A stretch of DNA of 64,000 nt. It comes from Nocardia jejuensis NBRC 103114. Its GTDB lineage: Bacteria > Actinomycetota > Actinomycetes > Mycobacteriales > Mycobacteriaceae. Positions 43,730 through 51,616 of the stretch are shown here, piece by piece (positions within the stretch are counted from its first letter, which is position 1; each line of letters opens with the position of its first letter). The translations under genes were made by a program, and so were the position numbers. A model generated the notes under the pieces. The model was not told the origin of the DNA, made no database searches, and worked only from the letters and a program-made list of their open reading frames with translations. The DNA is taken from positions 1-64,000 of the forward strand of contig NZ_BDBU01000056.1 in assembly GCF_001613145.1 (NCBI RefSeq). Reading direction: 5' to 3'.

Positions 43730-45063
43730 GCGGCGGATCCTTCGGGGGTGGCGGCAGCCGCGGCGCGCGCGGCGGCTGGGAGGGCGGCGGCGATGCGATC
43801 GAATGCGTTCTCGTCGAGAGCTGCCGAGACGAACCATGCCTCGAACGCGCTCGGGGGCGCGTACACACCACCATCCAGGAGCGCGTGGAAAAAGGCTGGG
43901 AAGCGCCACGTTTCGCTCGCCTTGGCGGCGGCGTAGTCGGTGACCGGGTTCTCGGCGAAGAACACGCTCACCATATTGCCTGCGAATTGCACCTGATGCG
44001 CGAGCCCCTCGGCGGTGAGCGCCTCGGTGAACAGCTTGCCCAGCTGTGCGGAATTGCGATCCAGGGCCGCGTACACCTGCGCGTCGGCATGCCGAAGCGT
44101 GGCCAGACCGGCGGCGACCGCGACCGGATTACCCGAGAGCGTGCCCGCCTGATAGACCGGCCCGATCGGCGCCAGATGATTCATGATGTCGGCGCGACCA
44201 CCGAACGCGGCGGCGGGCAGGCCGCCGCTCATGACCTTGCCGAAGGTGTAGAGGTCGCCCGCGACGCCCTCGATGCCGTACCAACCGGCCGCGCTCACCC
44301 GGAAGCCGGTCATGACCTCGTCCATGATGAGCAGCGCGCCGTGTTCGGTGGTGAGCCTGCGCAGGCCCGCGTTGAAATCGGGGCCGGGAGCGACGGCGCC
44401 CATATTGCCCGCGGCGGCCTCGGTGATGACGCACGCGATCGCACCGGGATTGGCTGCGAACGCGGCGGCCACCGCGTCGAGGTCGTTGTACGGCAGCACG
44501 ATGGTGTCGGCGGCCTGCGCGCCCGTGACGCCGGGCGAGGTCGGGAGACCGAGGGTCGCGACGCCGGAGCCCGCGTCGGCGAGCAGCGCGTCCACGTGAC
44601 CGTGGTAGCAGCCGCTGAACTTGATGATCTTGGAGCGACCGGTGAAGCCGCGCGCCAGCCGGACCGCGCTCATGGTGGCCTCGGTGCCCGAGTTCACCAG
44701 TCGTACCCGCTGCACCGGTTCCACCCGTGCCGCGATGGCCTCGGCGAGGTCGATCTCCGCCTCGGTCGGCGCACCGAAGGACAGACCGCCGACGGCGGCG
44801 CGCTGCACGGCCTCCACGACCGCCGGATGCGCGTGGCCGAGAATCATCGGGCCCCACGAACACACGAGGTCGACGTAATCGTTGCCATCGGCGTCCGTCA
44901 GCGTGTAACCGCTGGCCGAGGCGATGAACCGCGGCGTCCCGCCCACCGAGTTGAACGCCCGCACGGGCGAATTCACGCCGCCCGGAATGACCGCCGCGGC
45001 GCGTTCGAAGAGTTGGGCCGAGACCGGCACCGATGCCTGGCTCACACGCGGAGAAGAACTCAC
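43726..45063 (-). CDS. hemL: Glutamate-1-semialdehyde 2,1-aminomutase
   Basis: The 445-residue PLP enzyme converts glutamate-1-semialdehyde to 5-aminolevulinate. The N terminus LFERAAAVIPGGVNSPVRAF, the PLP-binding FSGCYHGHVDALL, MDEVMTGFRVS, and the lysine in YTFGKVMSGGLPAAAFG are all present. GTG at 45063 is chosen from the family's length; no strong Shine-Dalgarno is seen. It heads the operon that continues into cytochrome c maturation genes, with a VNTR about 140 bp upstream of its start. It corresponds to Rv0524. Confidence 0.92.
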   Translation of the reverse strand: MSSSPRVSQASVPVSAQLFERAAAVIPGGVNSPVRAFNSVGGTPRFIASASGYTLTDADGNDYVDLVCSWGPMILGHAHPAVVEAVQRAAVGGLSFGAPTEAEIDLAEAIAARVEPVQRVRLVNSGTEATMSAVRLARGFTGRSKIIKFSGCYHGHVDALLADAGSGVATLGLPTSPGVTGAQAADTIVLPYNDLDAVAAAFAANPGAIACVITEAAAGNMGAVAPGPDFNAGLRRLTTEHGALLIMDEVMTGFRVSAAGWYGIEGVAGDLYTFGKVMSGGLPAAAFGGRADIMNHLAPIGPVYQAGTLSGNPVAVAAGLATLRHADAQVYAALDRNSAQLGKLFTEALTAEGLAHQVQFAGNMVSVFFAENPVTDYAAAKASETWRFPAFFHALLDGGVYAPPSAFEAWFVSAALDENAFDRIAAALPAAARAAAAATPEGSAA

Positions 45064-45204
45064 GGCACCCAGTCTCTCAGCCGCCCCCACCCTCGTCGAC
45101 GACAGGGTGTAGTGGAGTGCGCCACCCCACACCCCAACCGCTCATCCTCGCACCCCCGCCCCCTCCCCGCACCCCCTACCCGATCCACCCACATCCACGC
45201 ATCG

Positions 45205-45490
45205 CCCGGAGTCGCTGCCCGGAGTCGCTGCCCGGAGTCGCTGCCCGGAGTCGCTGCTCGGAGTCGCTGCTCGGAGTCGCTGCTCGGAGTCGCTGCTCGG
45301 AGTCGCTGCTCGGAGTCGCTGCTCGGAGTCGCTGCTCGGAGTCGCTGCTCGGAGTCGCTGCTCGGAGTCGCTGCTCGGAGTCGCTGCTCGGAGTCGCTGC
45401 TCGGAGTCGCTGCTCGGAGTCGCTGCTCGGAGTTGCTGCTCGGAGTTGCTGCTCGGAGTTGCTGCTCGGAGTTGCTGCTCGGAGTTGCTC
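45205..45490. repeat. 13-bp minisatellite, exactly 22 tandem copies
   Basis: The unit is CTCGGAGTCGCTG. The array has three homogeneous blocks: 4 copies beginning CCC (45205-45256), 13 copies beginning CTC (45257-45425) and 5 copies with GTTGCT in place of GTCGCT (45426-45490). There are no indels. The array lies between hemL and a secreted-protein gene. It stays open in several frames on both strands purely because of its composition. The flanks (45064-45204 and 45491-45635) contain no recognisable gene. Confidence 0.97.
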
Positions 45491-45635
45491 GCCGCGAGGA
45501 CGCGGCTTGCTCGAAAAGGTTGGGGCGGTGAGGGGCAACACGCCGGGGGTGGATTGGGGGAGATCGGTCGCTGGAGGGTTGCCGGTGCGTAATCTCCAGG
45601 CGCAGAAGGCGGTAACCGAGGAAGGGCGGGACGGG

Positions 45636-46031
45636 ATGCGGGTCGCACGGTTCGGGGTTGGATTGCTGGCGGTGGTCGCGGTGGTGGGGGCTGCGTCGAG
45701 CGTGGGGGCGGGGAGCGCGGCGGCGGGAGCGCCGGTGGTGCAGCTGGATCAGGGACGGGTCGGGGTGGCGCTGTCGCACGACGAGACCGCCGCTATCGCG
45801 GCCGGACCGGTTCCCGCGCTGGTGAGCATGGTGGTTCCGCTGAGCCGCATGGGTGCGGGATTACGACCGGACACCGAGATCTACAAGGACGAGCGGGGTG
45901 GGGTGCACGCGTCGCTGCGACAGGTGATGTCGGAGGCGGCCGAGCATCCCGACGGCTCGGTGAGCCTGTACTTCAACGCTCCGGGCACCCGCAACGGGCG
46001 AGTGCTGGATGTTTACCAGAACTGGGGCTGA
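45636..46031 (+). CDS. Secreted protein of unknown function (131 aa)
   Basis: The protein has a clear signal peptide (MRVARFGVGLLAVVAVVGAA, then SSVGAGSAAAGA) and a mature part of about 100 residues, GAPVVQLDQGRVGVALSHDE onward, ending VLDVYQNWG. No family was recognised. Purine-rich sequence precedes the ATG. An upstream in-frame GTG would add residues before the signal and is less likely. It is divergent from hemL across the 13-bp repeat array. Confidence 0.7.
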   Translation: MRVARFGVGLLAVVAVVGAASSVGAGSAAAGAPVVQLDQGRVGVALSHDETAAIAAGPVPALVSMVVPLSRMGAGLRPDTEIYKDERGGVHASLRQVMSEAAEHPDGSVSLYFNAPGTRNGRVLDVYQNWG

Positions 46032-46069
46032 GCTGATTTCGTGAGCTGATTCCCAAGCCGGGATTGACC

Positions 46070-46107
46070 GTTGTCGCACGCATCTGTTCCACGATGCGTG
46101 CGACAAC
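46070..46107. terminator. Perfect 15-bp inverted repeat
   Basis: GTTGTCGCACGCATC (46070-46084) pairs perfectly with 46093-46107 around an 8-nt loop, 38 bp after the secreted-protein stop. A terminator is likely; no T-tract follows. Confidence 0.65.
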
Positions 46108-46257
46108 CGCGTTCACAGCAGGTGCACTCCGCACGACAGCGAAAACAGCGGCCGACGGAGTGCGCCGCACGACCGGCCGACCGCCGACGCGACGCGCCGC
46201 ATGACAGCGGCTACGCAACGACCGGACAGACCGTGCGACCCGGTTTTCCGCAGCCGA

Positions 46258-46365
46258 TCAAGCCAGGGGAACGCCCAGGCAGAACGCTGCCCACCCGGTC
46301 GAGAACAGGCAGTTCAGCTGCGGCGGTAGTAGGTCGAGCCAGGACAGTGCCGAGTAGACCTTCAT
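46258..46365 (-). CDS. Possible 35-residue small protein
   Basis: An ATG-to-TGA frame encodes a hydrophobic peptide containing SALSWLDLLPPQLNCL and TGWAAFCLGVPLA. It is rich in Trp, Cys and Leu, with G or C at most third positions. It lies in a 470-bp gap without other genes. The Shine-Dalgarno is weak (GGGA about 11 nt upstream). It could be a membrane micropeptide or chance. The rest of 46108-46504 shows nothing recognisable. Confidence 0.35.
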   Translation of the reverse strand: MKVYSALSWLDLLPPQLNCLFSTGWAAFCLGVPLA

Positions 46366-46504
46366 GTCTTCATCATTCCCAGCAATCCGCGAACCAATCG
46401 GCGAACGGAAACTTCGCACCCCTGGTCACGGTGTGTCGACACCGCACGCGAGCAGTCGCCGAGGCCACCGCCGAAGCATTCGCCGTGTCACCCCGCGGCG
46501 AATC

Positions 46505-46744
46505 TCAGCGTGCGAAACGCACCGTGCGCGCCACCACGTCGATGAGCACGAGGCCCGCGATGGTCACCAGCACCGCGGCCAGCGACAACCACGGCCCGGA
46601 GTACCGCACCCCGTCGAACCCCGGGGTCTCCCCCGCCGGTCGATACCACCCGGGATGAAGTCCGTTGTGCCAGCACCACACCGCGCCGCCCACGATGACC
46701 GGCACGAGCACGAATTCGGCGAGCACGGCGAGCCAACGCGTCAC
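46505..46744 (-). CDS. Small membrane protein, two segments (79 aa)
   Basis: Two membrane segments (VLAEFVLVPVIVGGAVWCWH and LSLAAVLVTIAGLVLIDVVA) flank a polar loop with PGFDGVRYSG. The GTG start overlaps the stop of the upstream gene (GTGA). By position downstream of hemB it may correspond to Rv0514. Function unknown. Confidence 0.75.
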   Translation of the reverse strand: MTRWLAVLAEFVLVPVIVGGAVWCWHNGLHPGWYRPAGETPGFDGVRYSGPWLSLAAVLVTIAGLVLIDVVARTVRFAR

Positions 46745-47334
46745 CGCGCCTCCTTCTCCTGATCACCGTTCAGCCGCGCGACGGCGGCGGTCAATTCCTC
46801 ACGCAGTGTGAAATGATCTCGCGCCCATGCCTGTACGAGCCCACCGGCCTTCAATTTCAGGCCGATGCCCTTGCGCCGTCGCGGTACCCCGGTGAGTTCA
46901 CCCAGCGCCCGCGCCGACTCCCAGTCCTCATAGTCCCAGGATTCCTCGTCATCGGCGGGCAAGACCTCGGCGATGTCGCGCAACGGAAGCACCTCGGTGC
47001 CTTCGCGCAGCGTGTCGGCGGTGAGTTCGACACTGATGTGGCGCTTTCCGGCCACCACCTGCAGCCAGACGAAGCCCGCGAGCATCAGCGCGCAGAACAG
47101 CAGCCCGAACCAGTGCACCGCGCCGCCACGCAGGAATTCGACGCCGAGCAGGATCGCGCACAGGATCGGCCCGTAGGCCACCGTGCGCCAATGCGCGCCG
47201 GGTTCGGAGAAGAGCACGGCCTCGGAACTCGATGCGTCGCTCACGCTGTCGGGCGAATTCGCACCGTCGGGTGAATTCGCGCGCTCGGGCGAATCGGCGC
47301 TGTCCGGCGAACCCACGCTGTCGGGCGAGCTCAT
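46741..47334 (-). CDS. Membrane protein with a repetitive Ser/Pro/Asp N terminus
   Basis: The 197-residue protein starts with about 35 residues of repeats of the type SPDSVGSPDSADSPERA. Two membrane segments follow (AYGPILCAILLGVEFLR; AVHWFGLLFCALMLAGFVWL), then a cytoplasmic beta-rich domain (HISVELTADTLREGTEVLPL) and a helical C terminus. This layout resembles PH-like membrane proteins, but no family is assigned. It overlaps the next gene, forming a two-gene unit. Confidence 0.75.
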   Translation of the reverse strand: MSSPDSVGSPDSADSPERANSPDGANSPDSVSDASSSEAVLFSEPGAHWRTVAYGPILCAILLGVEFLRGGAVHWFGLLFCALMLAGFVWLQVVAGKRHISVELTADTLREGTEVLPLRDIAEVLPADDEESWDYEDWESARALGELTGVPRRRKGIGLKLKAGGLVQAWARDHFTLREELTAAVARLNGDQEKEAR

Positions 47335-47359
47335 AGGTCGCGCGTCCGGGTGATGTGGT

Positions 47360-47479
47360 TCAGCCGACGAGTCCTGGAATCAACAGCACGGCGAGGGTGA
47401 GCAGTCCGAAAACGACCAGCAGACTCAGCACCAGACAATCTCGCCGAAGGCTGTGCGGTTGCTGGATAACCACTCGCAT
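47360..47479 (-). CDS. Small single-pass membrane protein (39 aa)
   Basis: The 39-residue product has a basic start (MRVVIQQPHSLRRD) and one membrane helix (CLVLSLLVVFGLLTLAVLLI) ending PGLVG. A GGAGG Shine-Dalgarno lies 5 nt before the ATG. The gap upstream (47480-47605) contains a plausible promoter on this strand: TTGTTA, a 16-bp spacer and TATGGT (about 47592-47565). It is too short for most gene finders. Function unknown. Confidence 0.65.
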   Translation of the reverse strand: MRVVIQQPHSLRRDCLVLSLLVVFGLLTLAVLLIPGLVG

Positions 47480-47605
47480 CAATGCCTCCGCTCCCCCGGA
47501 GCGCAACGCACCATGACTCAACGCATGACGAGCGACTTCCGGTTCCCGAACTCTCTGTGACCCTCACCATACCCGGTAGTACGCCGTTAACAAACTTCGC
47601 AGTAC

Positions 47606-48133
47606 TCATTGCGGACCGGGCCGGAAGTAGGCCTCGGATTCCTTTCTGTAGCAAAGGAATACGGCCCCACCGGCGAGTACGGCCTGCACGATCCCGGCAC
47701 CGCCGGCGATCAACGCGGCGGTCCCGGCGTCGGTGCCGGCGCCGAACATCGCCCCGGCCGCGCCGAGCATCAGGAACACCGCGAATCCGGTGAGCAGCGA
47801 TCGCGCCCAGCTCTTTCCGCGGAACAGCTGGTACACCACCGCCACCCCCGCGCCGGTCAGCACCAGCCAGAACACCGCGACCAGCGCGAACACGATCGTC
47901 GTCCAGGTCTGGGCCTGCGCCATCGTCACCTGCGGCTGCTTCTCGTGCAGATCGTCGAACAGCTGCTGCGCCAACTCGTGCCGCTGCCCGAGCTGCGCCA
48001 CCAGCGTCGCGCCCAACTGCACGATGCCGACAACCAGTGCGGCAAACCAGAGTTGCGCGGCGGTGCGCACGTCCTCGGGCGCCGGTCGCGGCGGAATCGG
48101 CGGGGGAACCATCGGATTCACGACGGGGATCAC
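47606..48133 (-). CDS. Four-segment membrane protein downstream of hemB
   Basis: The 175-residue protein has a Pro-rich start (NPMVPPPIPPRPAPEDV) and four membrane segments: LWFAALVVGIVQLGATLVAQ, TTIVFALVAVFWLVLTGAGV, SLLTGFAVFLMLGAAGAM and LIAGGAGIVQAVLAGGAVFL. A polar loop with HEKQPQVT joins the first pair. Its place after hemB resembles Rv0513. The GTG at 48133 is the longest start; nearby GTG or ATG codons are possible. Function unknown. Confidence 0.75.
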   Translation of the reverse strand: MIPVVNPMVPPPIPPRPAPEDVRTAAQLWFAALVVGIVQLGATLVAQLGQRHELAQQLFDDLHEKQPQVTMAQAQTWTTIVFALVAVFWLVLTGAGVAVVYQLFRGKSWARSLLTGFAVFLMLGAAGAMFGAGTDAGTAALIAGGAGIVQAVLAGGAVFLCYRKESEAYFRPGPQ

Positions 48134-48185
48134 TCGGCTACCGGACGTCTGCGCACACCGAGATACTGCCCGAAAATCGCGTCGC

Positions 48186-49163
48186 TCACGAGAGCCAGTG
48201 CGCGGCTTCGGTGGCCCAGTAGGTCAGCACCATGTCCGCACCGGCGCGCCGGATGCCCAGCAGCGATTCCAGGATCGCGCCGCGGCGGTCGATCCAGCCG
48301 TTCCGGGCGGCGGCGGTGATCATCGCGTACTCGCCGGAGATCTGATACGCCGCTACCGGCACCGTCGATCGATCCGCGACCTCGCGAAGAATGTCCAGGT
48401 ACGCCATGGCGGGTTTCACCATGACGATGTCCGCGCCCTCGGCCAGATCCAGCTCCAGCTCGCGGATCGCCTCGCGGCGATTGGCCGGATCCTGCTGGTA
48501 GGTGCGGCGATCGCCCTCCAGCGAGGAACCCACCGCCTCGCGGAACGGCCCGTAGAACGCCGACGCGTACTTCGCCGCATAGGCGAGGATTCCGGTATCG
48601 GTCCGGCCCGCCGCGTCCAGTCCGGCCCGGATCGCGCCGACCTGGCCGTCCATCATGCCGCTGGTGCCGAGCAGATCCGCACCGGTATCGGCCTGCGCCA
48701 GGGCCATCTCGACGTAGCGCCGCAGGGTCGCGTCGTTGTCCACGGCGCCGTCCCGGTCCAGCACGCCGCAGTGACCGTGGCTGGTGAATTCGTCCAGGCA
48801 GGTATCGGCCATCACGACGGTCGAATCGCCGACCTCCTCGACCAGTGCGCGCAGCCCGCGATTGAGAATCCCGTTCGGATCGCTGGCCTGGCTGCCCTCG
48901 GGATCCTTGTCCTGCGCGCGCGGCACGCCGAACAGCATGAGACCGCCGACGCCTGCCGCGACGGCCTCCACGGCGGCCTTGCGCAGCGAATCCATCGAAT
49001 GCTGGTGAACGCCTGGCATGGAGGAGATCTCGCGCGGTTCGTCCAGTCCGTCCGCGACGAACATGGGGAGGATCAATTGCCGTGGCGCCAGCGTGGTTTC
49101 GGCCACCAGCCGACGCATGGCGGGGGTGCGGCGCAACCGCCGTGGGCGGTCCATTCCGGTCAT
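48186..49163 (-). CDS. hemB: Porphobilinogen synthase (delta-aminolevulinic acid dehydratase)
   Basis: The 325-residue enzyme condenses two 5-aminolevulinates into porphobilinogen. The active-site lysines are in ILAYAAKYASAFYGPFR and DIVMVKPAMAYLDILR. The metal-site region VVMADTCLDEFTSHGHCGVL has cysteines, suggesting a zinc-type or mixed site. ATG 49163 has no Shine-Dalgarno, and TATCAT lies about 6 bp upstream, so the message may be leaderless. A second ATG three codons on is possible. It is transcribed toward the small membrane protein genes. Confidence 0.93.
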   Translation of the reverse strand: MTGMDRPRRLRRTPAMRRLVAETTLAPRQLILPMFVADGLDEPREISSMPGVHQHSMDSLRKAAVEAVAAGVGGLMLFGVPRAQDKDPEGSQASDPNGILNRGLRALVEEVGDSTVVMADTCLDEFTSHGHCGVLDRDGAVDNDATLRRYVEMALAQADTGADLLGTSGMMDGQVGAIRAGLDAAGRTDTGILAYAAKYASAFYGPFREAVGSSLEGDRRTYQQDPANRREAIRELELDLAEGADIVMVKPAMAYLDILREVADRSTVPVAAYQISGEYAMITAAARNGWIDRRGAILESLLGIRRAGADMVLTYWATEAAHWLS

Positions 49164-49210
49164 GTTCGCATGATATGCCCGTGCGTTCGGCCGGTCGCGA
49201 GCGCCTGTGG

Positions 49211-49298
49211 AGGTCGCGGTCACACCGACCGAAGGTCGCGGTTACATCGACCGAAGGTCGCGGTTACATCGACCGAAGGTCGCGGTCGCATTCGCGCG
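49211..49298. repeat. 22-bp tandem repeat upstream of hemB
   Basis: Three full copies and one diverged copy of a 22-bp unit beginning AGGTCGCGGTTACATC occur at 49211-49232, 49233-49254, 49255-49276 and 49277-49298. They start 48 bp from the hemB start codon, so they lie in or next to its promoter region. Confidence 0.85.
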
Positions 49299-49471
49299 GC
49301 CGGGTTCGGAATCGGTTCCGGGCGGTCGGCGCGAGGCCGTGCGAAAGCCCTTGCTGGCACGAGTTTTTGTCGGTGGTCGCGGGTAGAATCGAAGATGTGT
49401 TCGAAGGTGCGGGGCGCTCGATCGAGGGTGTTCGATCGGCCCGCACCTGATCGCGACGGGAGGAATTGGTC

Positions 49472-49783
49472 GTGCTCACTGCTGTAACCAACCTGGCCGA
49501 CAAGGCTGCCGGTGTGCCCAGGAAGGGCGAAGTCATCGATCACGCCTGGGCGCCGCTGTCCAAGCAACCGCTGCCGGCGGGGCGGCCGCGGTCCTGGTAC
49601 ATCTCGCACAATCGGCGGCTCAAGGCCATGCGACTAGCCATCGCACTGCTCGATTCGGGCGCTTTCGGCCCGGAGCACACCACCAACGACCGGATTCGTG
49701 AGATCTCCGATGTCGTCGGCGTGCACCGGCCCTCGGATGCGACCTGCCGCATGGTCCGCCGGATGATGCAGGCTCAGCGCTGA
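49472..49783 (+). CDS. Conserved-looking protein of unknown function (103 aa)
   Basis: GGGAGG lies 8 nt before the GTG at 49472. The protein contains SWYISHNRRLKAMRLAIALL and NDRIREISDVVGVHRPSDAT, RMVRRMMQ. The second part resembles a helix-turn-helix, but no family was recognised. It is cytosolic and basic. A TAGAAT hexamer about 90 bp upstream could be the -10. It is divergent from hemB and convergent with hemD. Confidence 0.7.
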   Translation: MLTAVTNLADKAAGVPRKGEVIDHAWAPLSKQPLPAGRPRSWYISHNRRLKAMRLAIALLDSGAFGPEHTTNDRIREISDVVGVHRPSDATCRMVRRMMQAQR

Positions 49784-49888
49784 GTCTGCGGGTCCTCCCG
49801 TGAGGGATGGCGGGAGGGCCCACTCCGGACGGGCGCGCGCCGGTTCGTCCGCCTCACGGCGCGGAGGGGCCACTGGGGGCGGAAACGC

Positions 49889-49923
49889 CTCGCGCCCCGC
49901 ACTTTTCGTGTGCGGGGCGCGAG
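49889..49923. terminator. Bidirectional hairpin terminator
   Basis: CTCGCGCCCCGCAC (49889-49902) pairs perfectly over 14 bp with 49910-49923 around TTTTCGT. It separates the convergent unknown gene and hemD. Confidence 0.8.
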
Positions 49924-49980
49924 TGGCGACGATGTGCCTCGGCTCACGACATGGGCCTCAGCGGCTCACGTCGGGTGAAC

Positions 49981-51543
49981 CTAGCGGCTGCGACGGCTCT
50001 TCTTGCGCGGCGGGGGCAGCAGGCCCTCGGCGCGCAGGTGGGCGGCGTGCTCGGCGAGCGCCTCGACGAGCGGGCCGACCTGAGCGGTCTCGGGCTGCAC
50101 ATCCACGCGCAGGCCGAACTCGATCGCGGTCTCGGCGGTCTTCGGACCGATGCAGGCCACGATGGTGCGCGCGTGCGGCTTACCGGCGATACCGACCAGG
50201 TTCCGGACGGTGGAGGACGAGGTGAACAGCACCGCGTCGAAACCGCCGGTCTTGATCATCTCGCGGGTCTCGGCCGGCGGCGGAGAAGCGCGCACGGTGC
50301 GGTACGCGGTGACGTCGTCGATCTCCCAGCCGCGATCGCGCAGGCCCTCGGCGAGGGTCTCGGTGGCGATGTCGGCACGCGGCAGCAGCACCCGGTTCAC
50401 CGGGTCGAACACGTCGTCGTACGGCGGGAAGTCGGCCAGCAGACCCTCCGAGGACTGCTCCCCGCTGGGCACCAGTTCGGGGTTGATGCCGAAGGAACGC
50501 ACCTTCTCCGCGGTGGACTCGCCCACGCAGGCGATCTTCACACCGGAGAAAGCCCGTGCGTCCAAACCGAATTCGGCGAACTTCTCCCACACCGCGCGCA
50601 CCGCGTTGGTGGAGGTGAAGACCACCCACTGGTAACGGCCGTCGACCAGACCCTTGACCGCACGCTCCATCTGCGCGGGGCTGCGCGGCGGCTCGACGGC
50701 GATGGTCGGCACCTCCATGGGGATGGCGCCGTGGTTGACGAGCTTCTCGCTCATCTCGCCCGCCTGCTCCTTGGTGCGCGGCACCAGGACGGTCCAGCCG
50801 TACAGCGCGCGCGACTCCCACCAGGAGGTCTTCGAGCGCTTGTCCACTTCCTTGCCGACCGTGACCACGAGCGGCCCGACCAGTTCGGACGCGGCATTGT
50901 TCAGCGTCGCCAGCGTGGCGTCGATGGTGCGCTGCTGACGCGTGGTGCCGCGCACGGTCACCGCGACCGGCGTCTGCGGCGCCAGACCGTGCTCCACCAG
51001 CGCGCTGGCGGTCTCGGCCAGATGTCCCGAGGTGGCGTGCAGCACCAGCGGACCCGGTGCGCCCGCGACGGCCGCCCAGTCCACCTCGCCGCGCACGTCC
51101 ACCACGGTGTAGCTGGAGCCGACCTCGATGCCCGCGTAGGCGGGGACCGTGGTTCCGGCGGACAGGCCCGGCAGCACCTCGAACATCATGTGCGAGCGGG
51201 TGACCGCGTTGACTTCCTGAATGACCGAATCGGTGGTCATCGGGTCGCCGGACACCAGTCGCACCACGTCGGACCCGTTGCGGGCCTCCGCGATCAGGGT
51301 CTTGGCCACCTCGGCCGGATCACCCAGGGCCGGACGCACGTCGACGGGGTTCTCCCCTTCGACGGCCTCGGGCACCGCGGAGCCGATCAGGGCGAGCACG
51401 CCCTTGTCGACATCGGGATCGGTGAAGGTGAGCGTCGCCCGGCCGAGGACCTCGCGGGCCCGGACCGTGAGCAACGCCGGATCTCCGGGACCGGAACCCA
51501 CGAAAAGGATCCGACCCGGCTGCTTTTTCGTCACTCGACTCAC
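49981..51543 (-). CDS. hemD: Uroporphyrinogen-III synthase with an N-terminal SUMT-like domain
   Basis: The 520-residue protein has two parts. The N-terminal half (about 1-240) resembles uroporphyrinogen-III methyltransferase (RILFVGSGPGDPALLTVRAR; DVVRLVSGDPMTTDSVIQEV). The C-terminal half is HemD, which cyclises hydroxymethylbilane (YGWTVLVPRTKEQAGEM; VVFTSTNAVRAVWEKFAEF; VLFTSSSTVRNLVGIAG). This matches Rv0511. Whether the first half still methylates uroporphyrinogen, a route to sirohaem and cobalamin, is not clear. GTG 51543 has GGAG about 5 nt upstream. A 73-bp gap separates it from hemC. Confidence 0.9.
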   Translation of the reverse strand: MSRVTKKQPGRILFVGSGPGDPALLTVRAREVLGRATLTFTDPDVDKGVLALIGSAVPEAVEGENPVDVRPALGDPAEVAKTLIAEARNGSDVVRLVSGDPMTTDSVIQEVNAVTRSHMMFEVLPGLSAGTTVPAYAGIEVGSSYTVVDVRGEVDWAAVAGAPGPLVLHATSGHLAETASALVEHGLAPQTPVAVTVRGTTRQQRTIDATLATLNNAASELVGPLVVTVGKEVDKRSKTSWWESRALYGWTVLVPRTKEQAGEMSEKLVNHGAIPMEVPTIAVEPPRSPAQMERAVKGLVDGRYQWVVFTSTNAVRAVWEKFAEFGLDARAFSGVKIACVGESTAEKVRSFGINPELVPSGEQSSEGLLADFPPYDDVFDPVNRVLLPRADIATETLAEGLRDRGWEIDDVTAYRTVRASPPPAETREMIKTGGFDAVLFTSSSTVRNLVGIAGKPHARTIVACIGPKTAETAIEFGLRVDVQPETAQVGPLVEALAEHAAHLRAEGLLPPPRKKSRRSR

Positions 51544-51616
51544 GGCTGCTCCTCGCTGACGCTCGTCCCAACCATGCCCATGGGCGCTGTGCTGAATGTT
51601 CGCTCGCTTCGCTCGC

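Noticed and set aside
45205..45490. CRISPR array
   Set aside because: Units are contiguous without unique spacers and no cas genes are present.
45033..45779. Long open frames on both strands across the 13-bp array, encoding repeats like SRCSESLLGVAAR
   Set aside because: A 13-bp repeat without stops stays open in all its frames; 39 bp gives a 13-residue repeat automatically. There is no start signal or codon bias specific to one frame.
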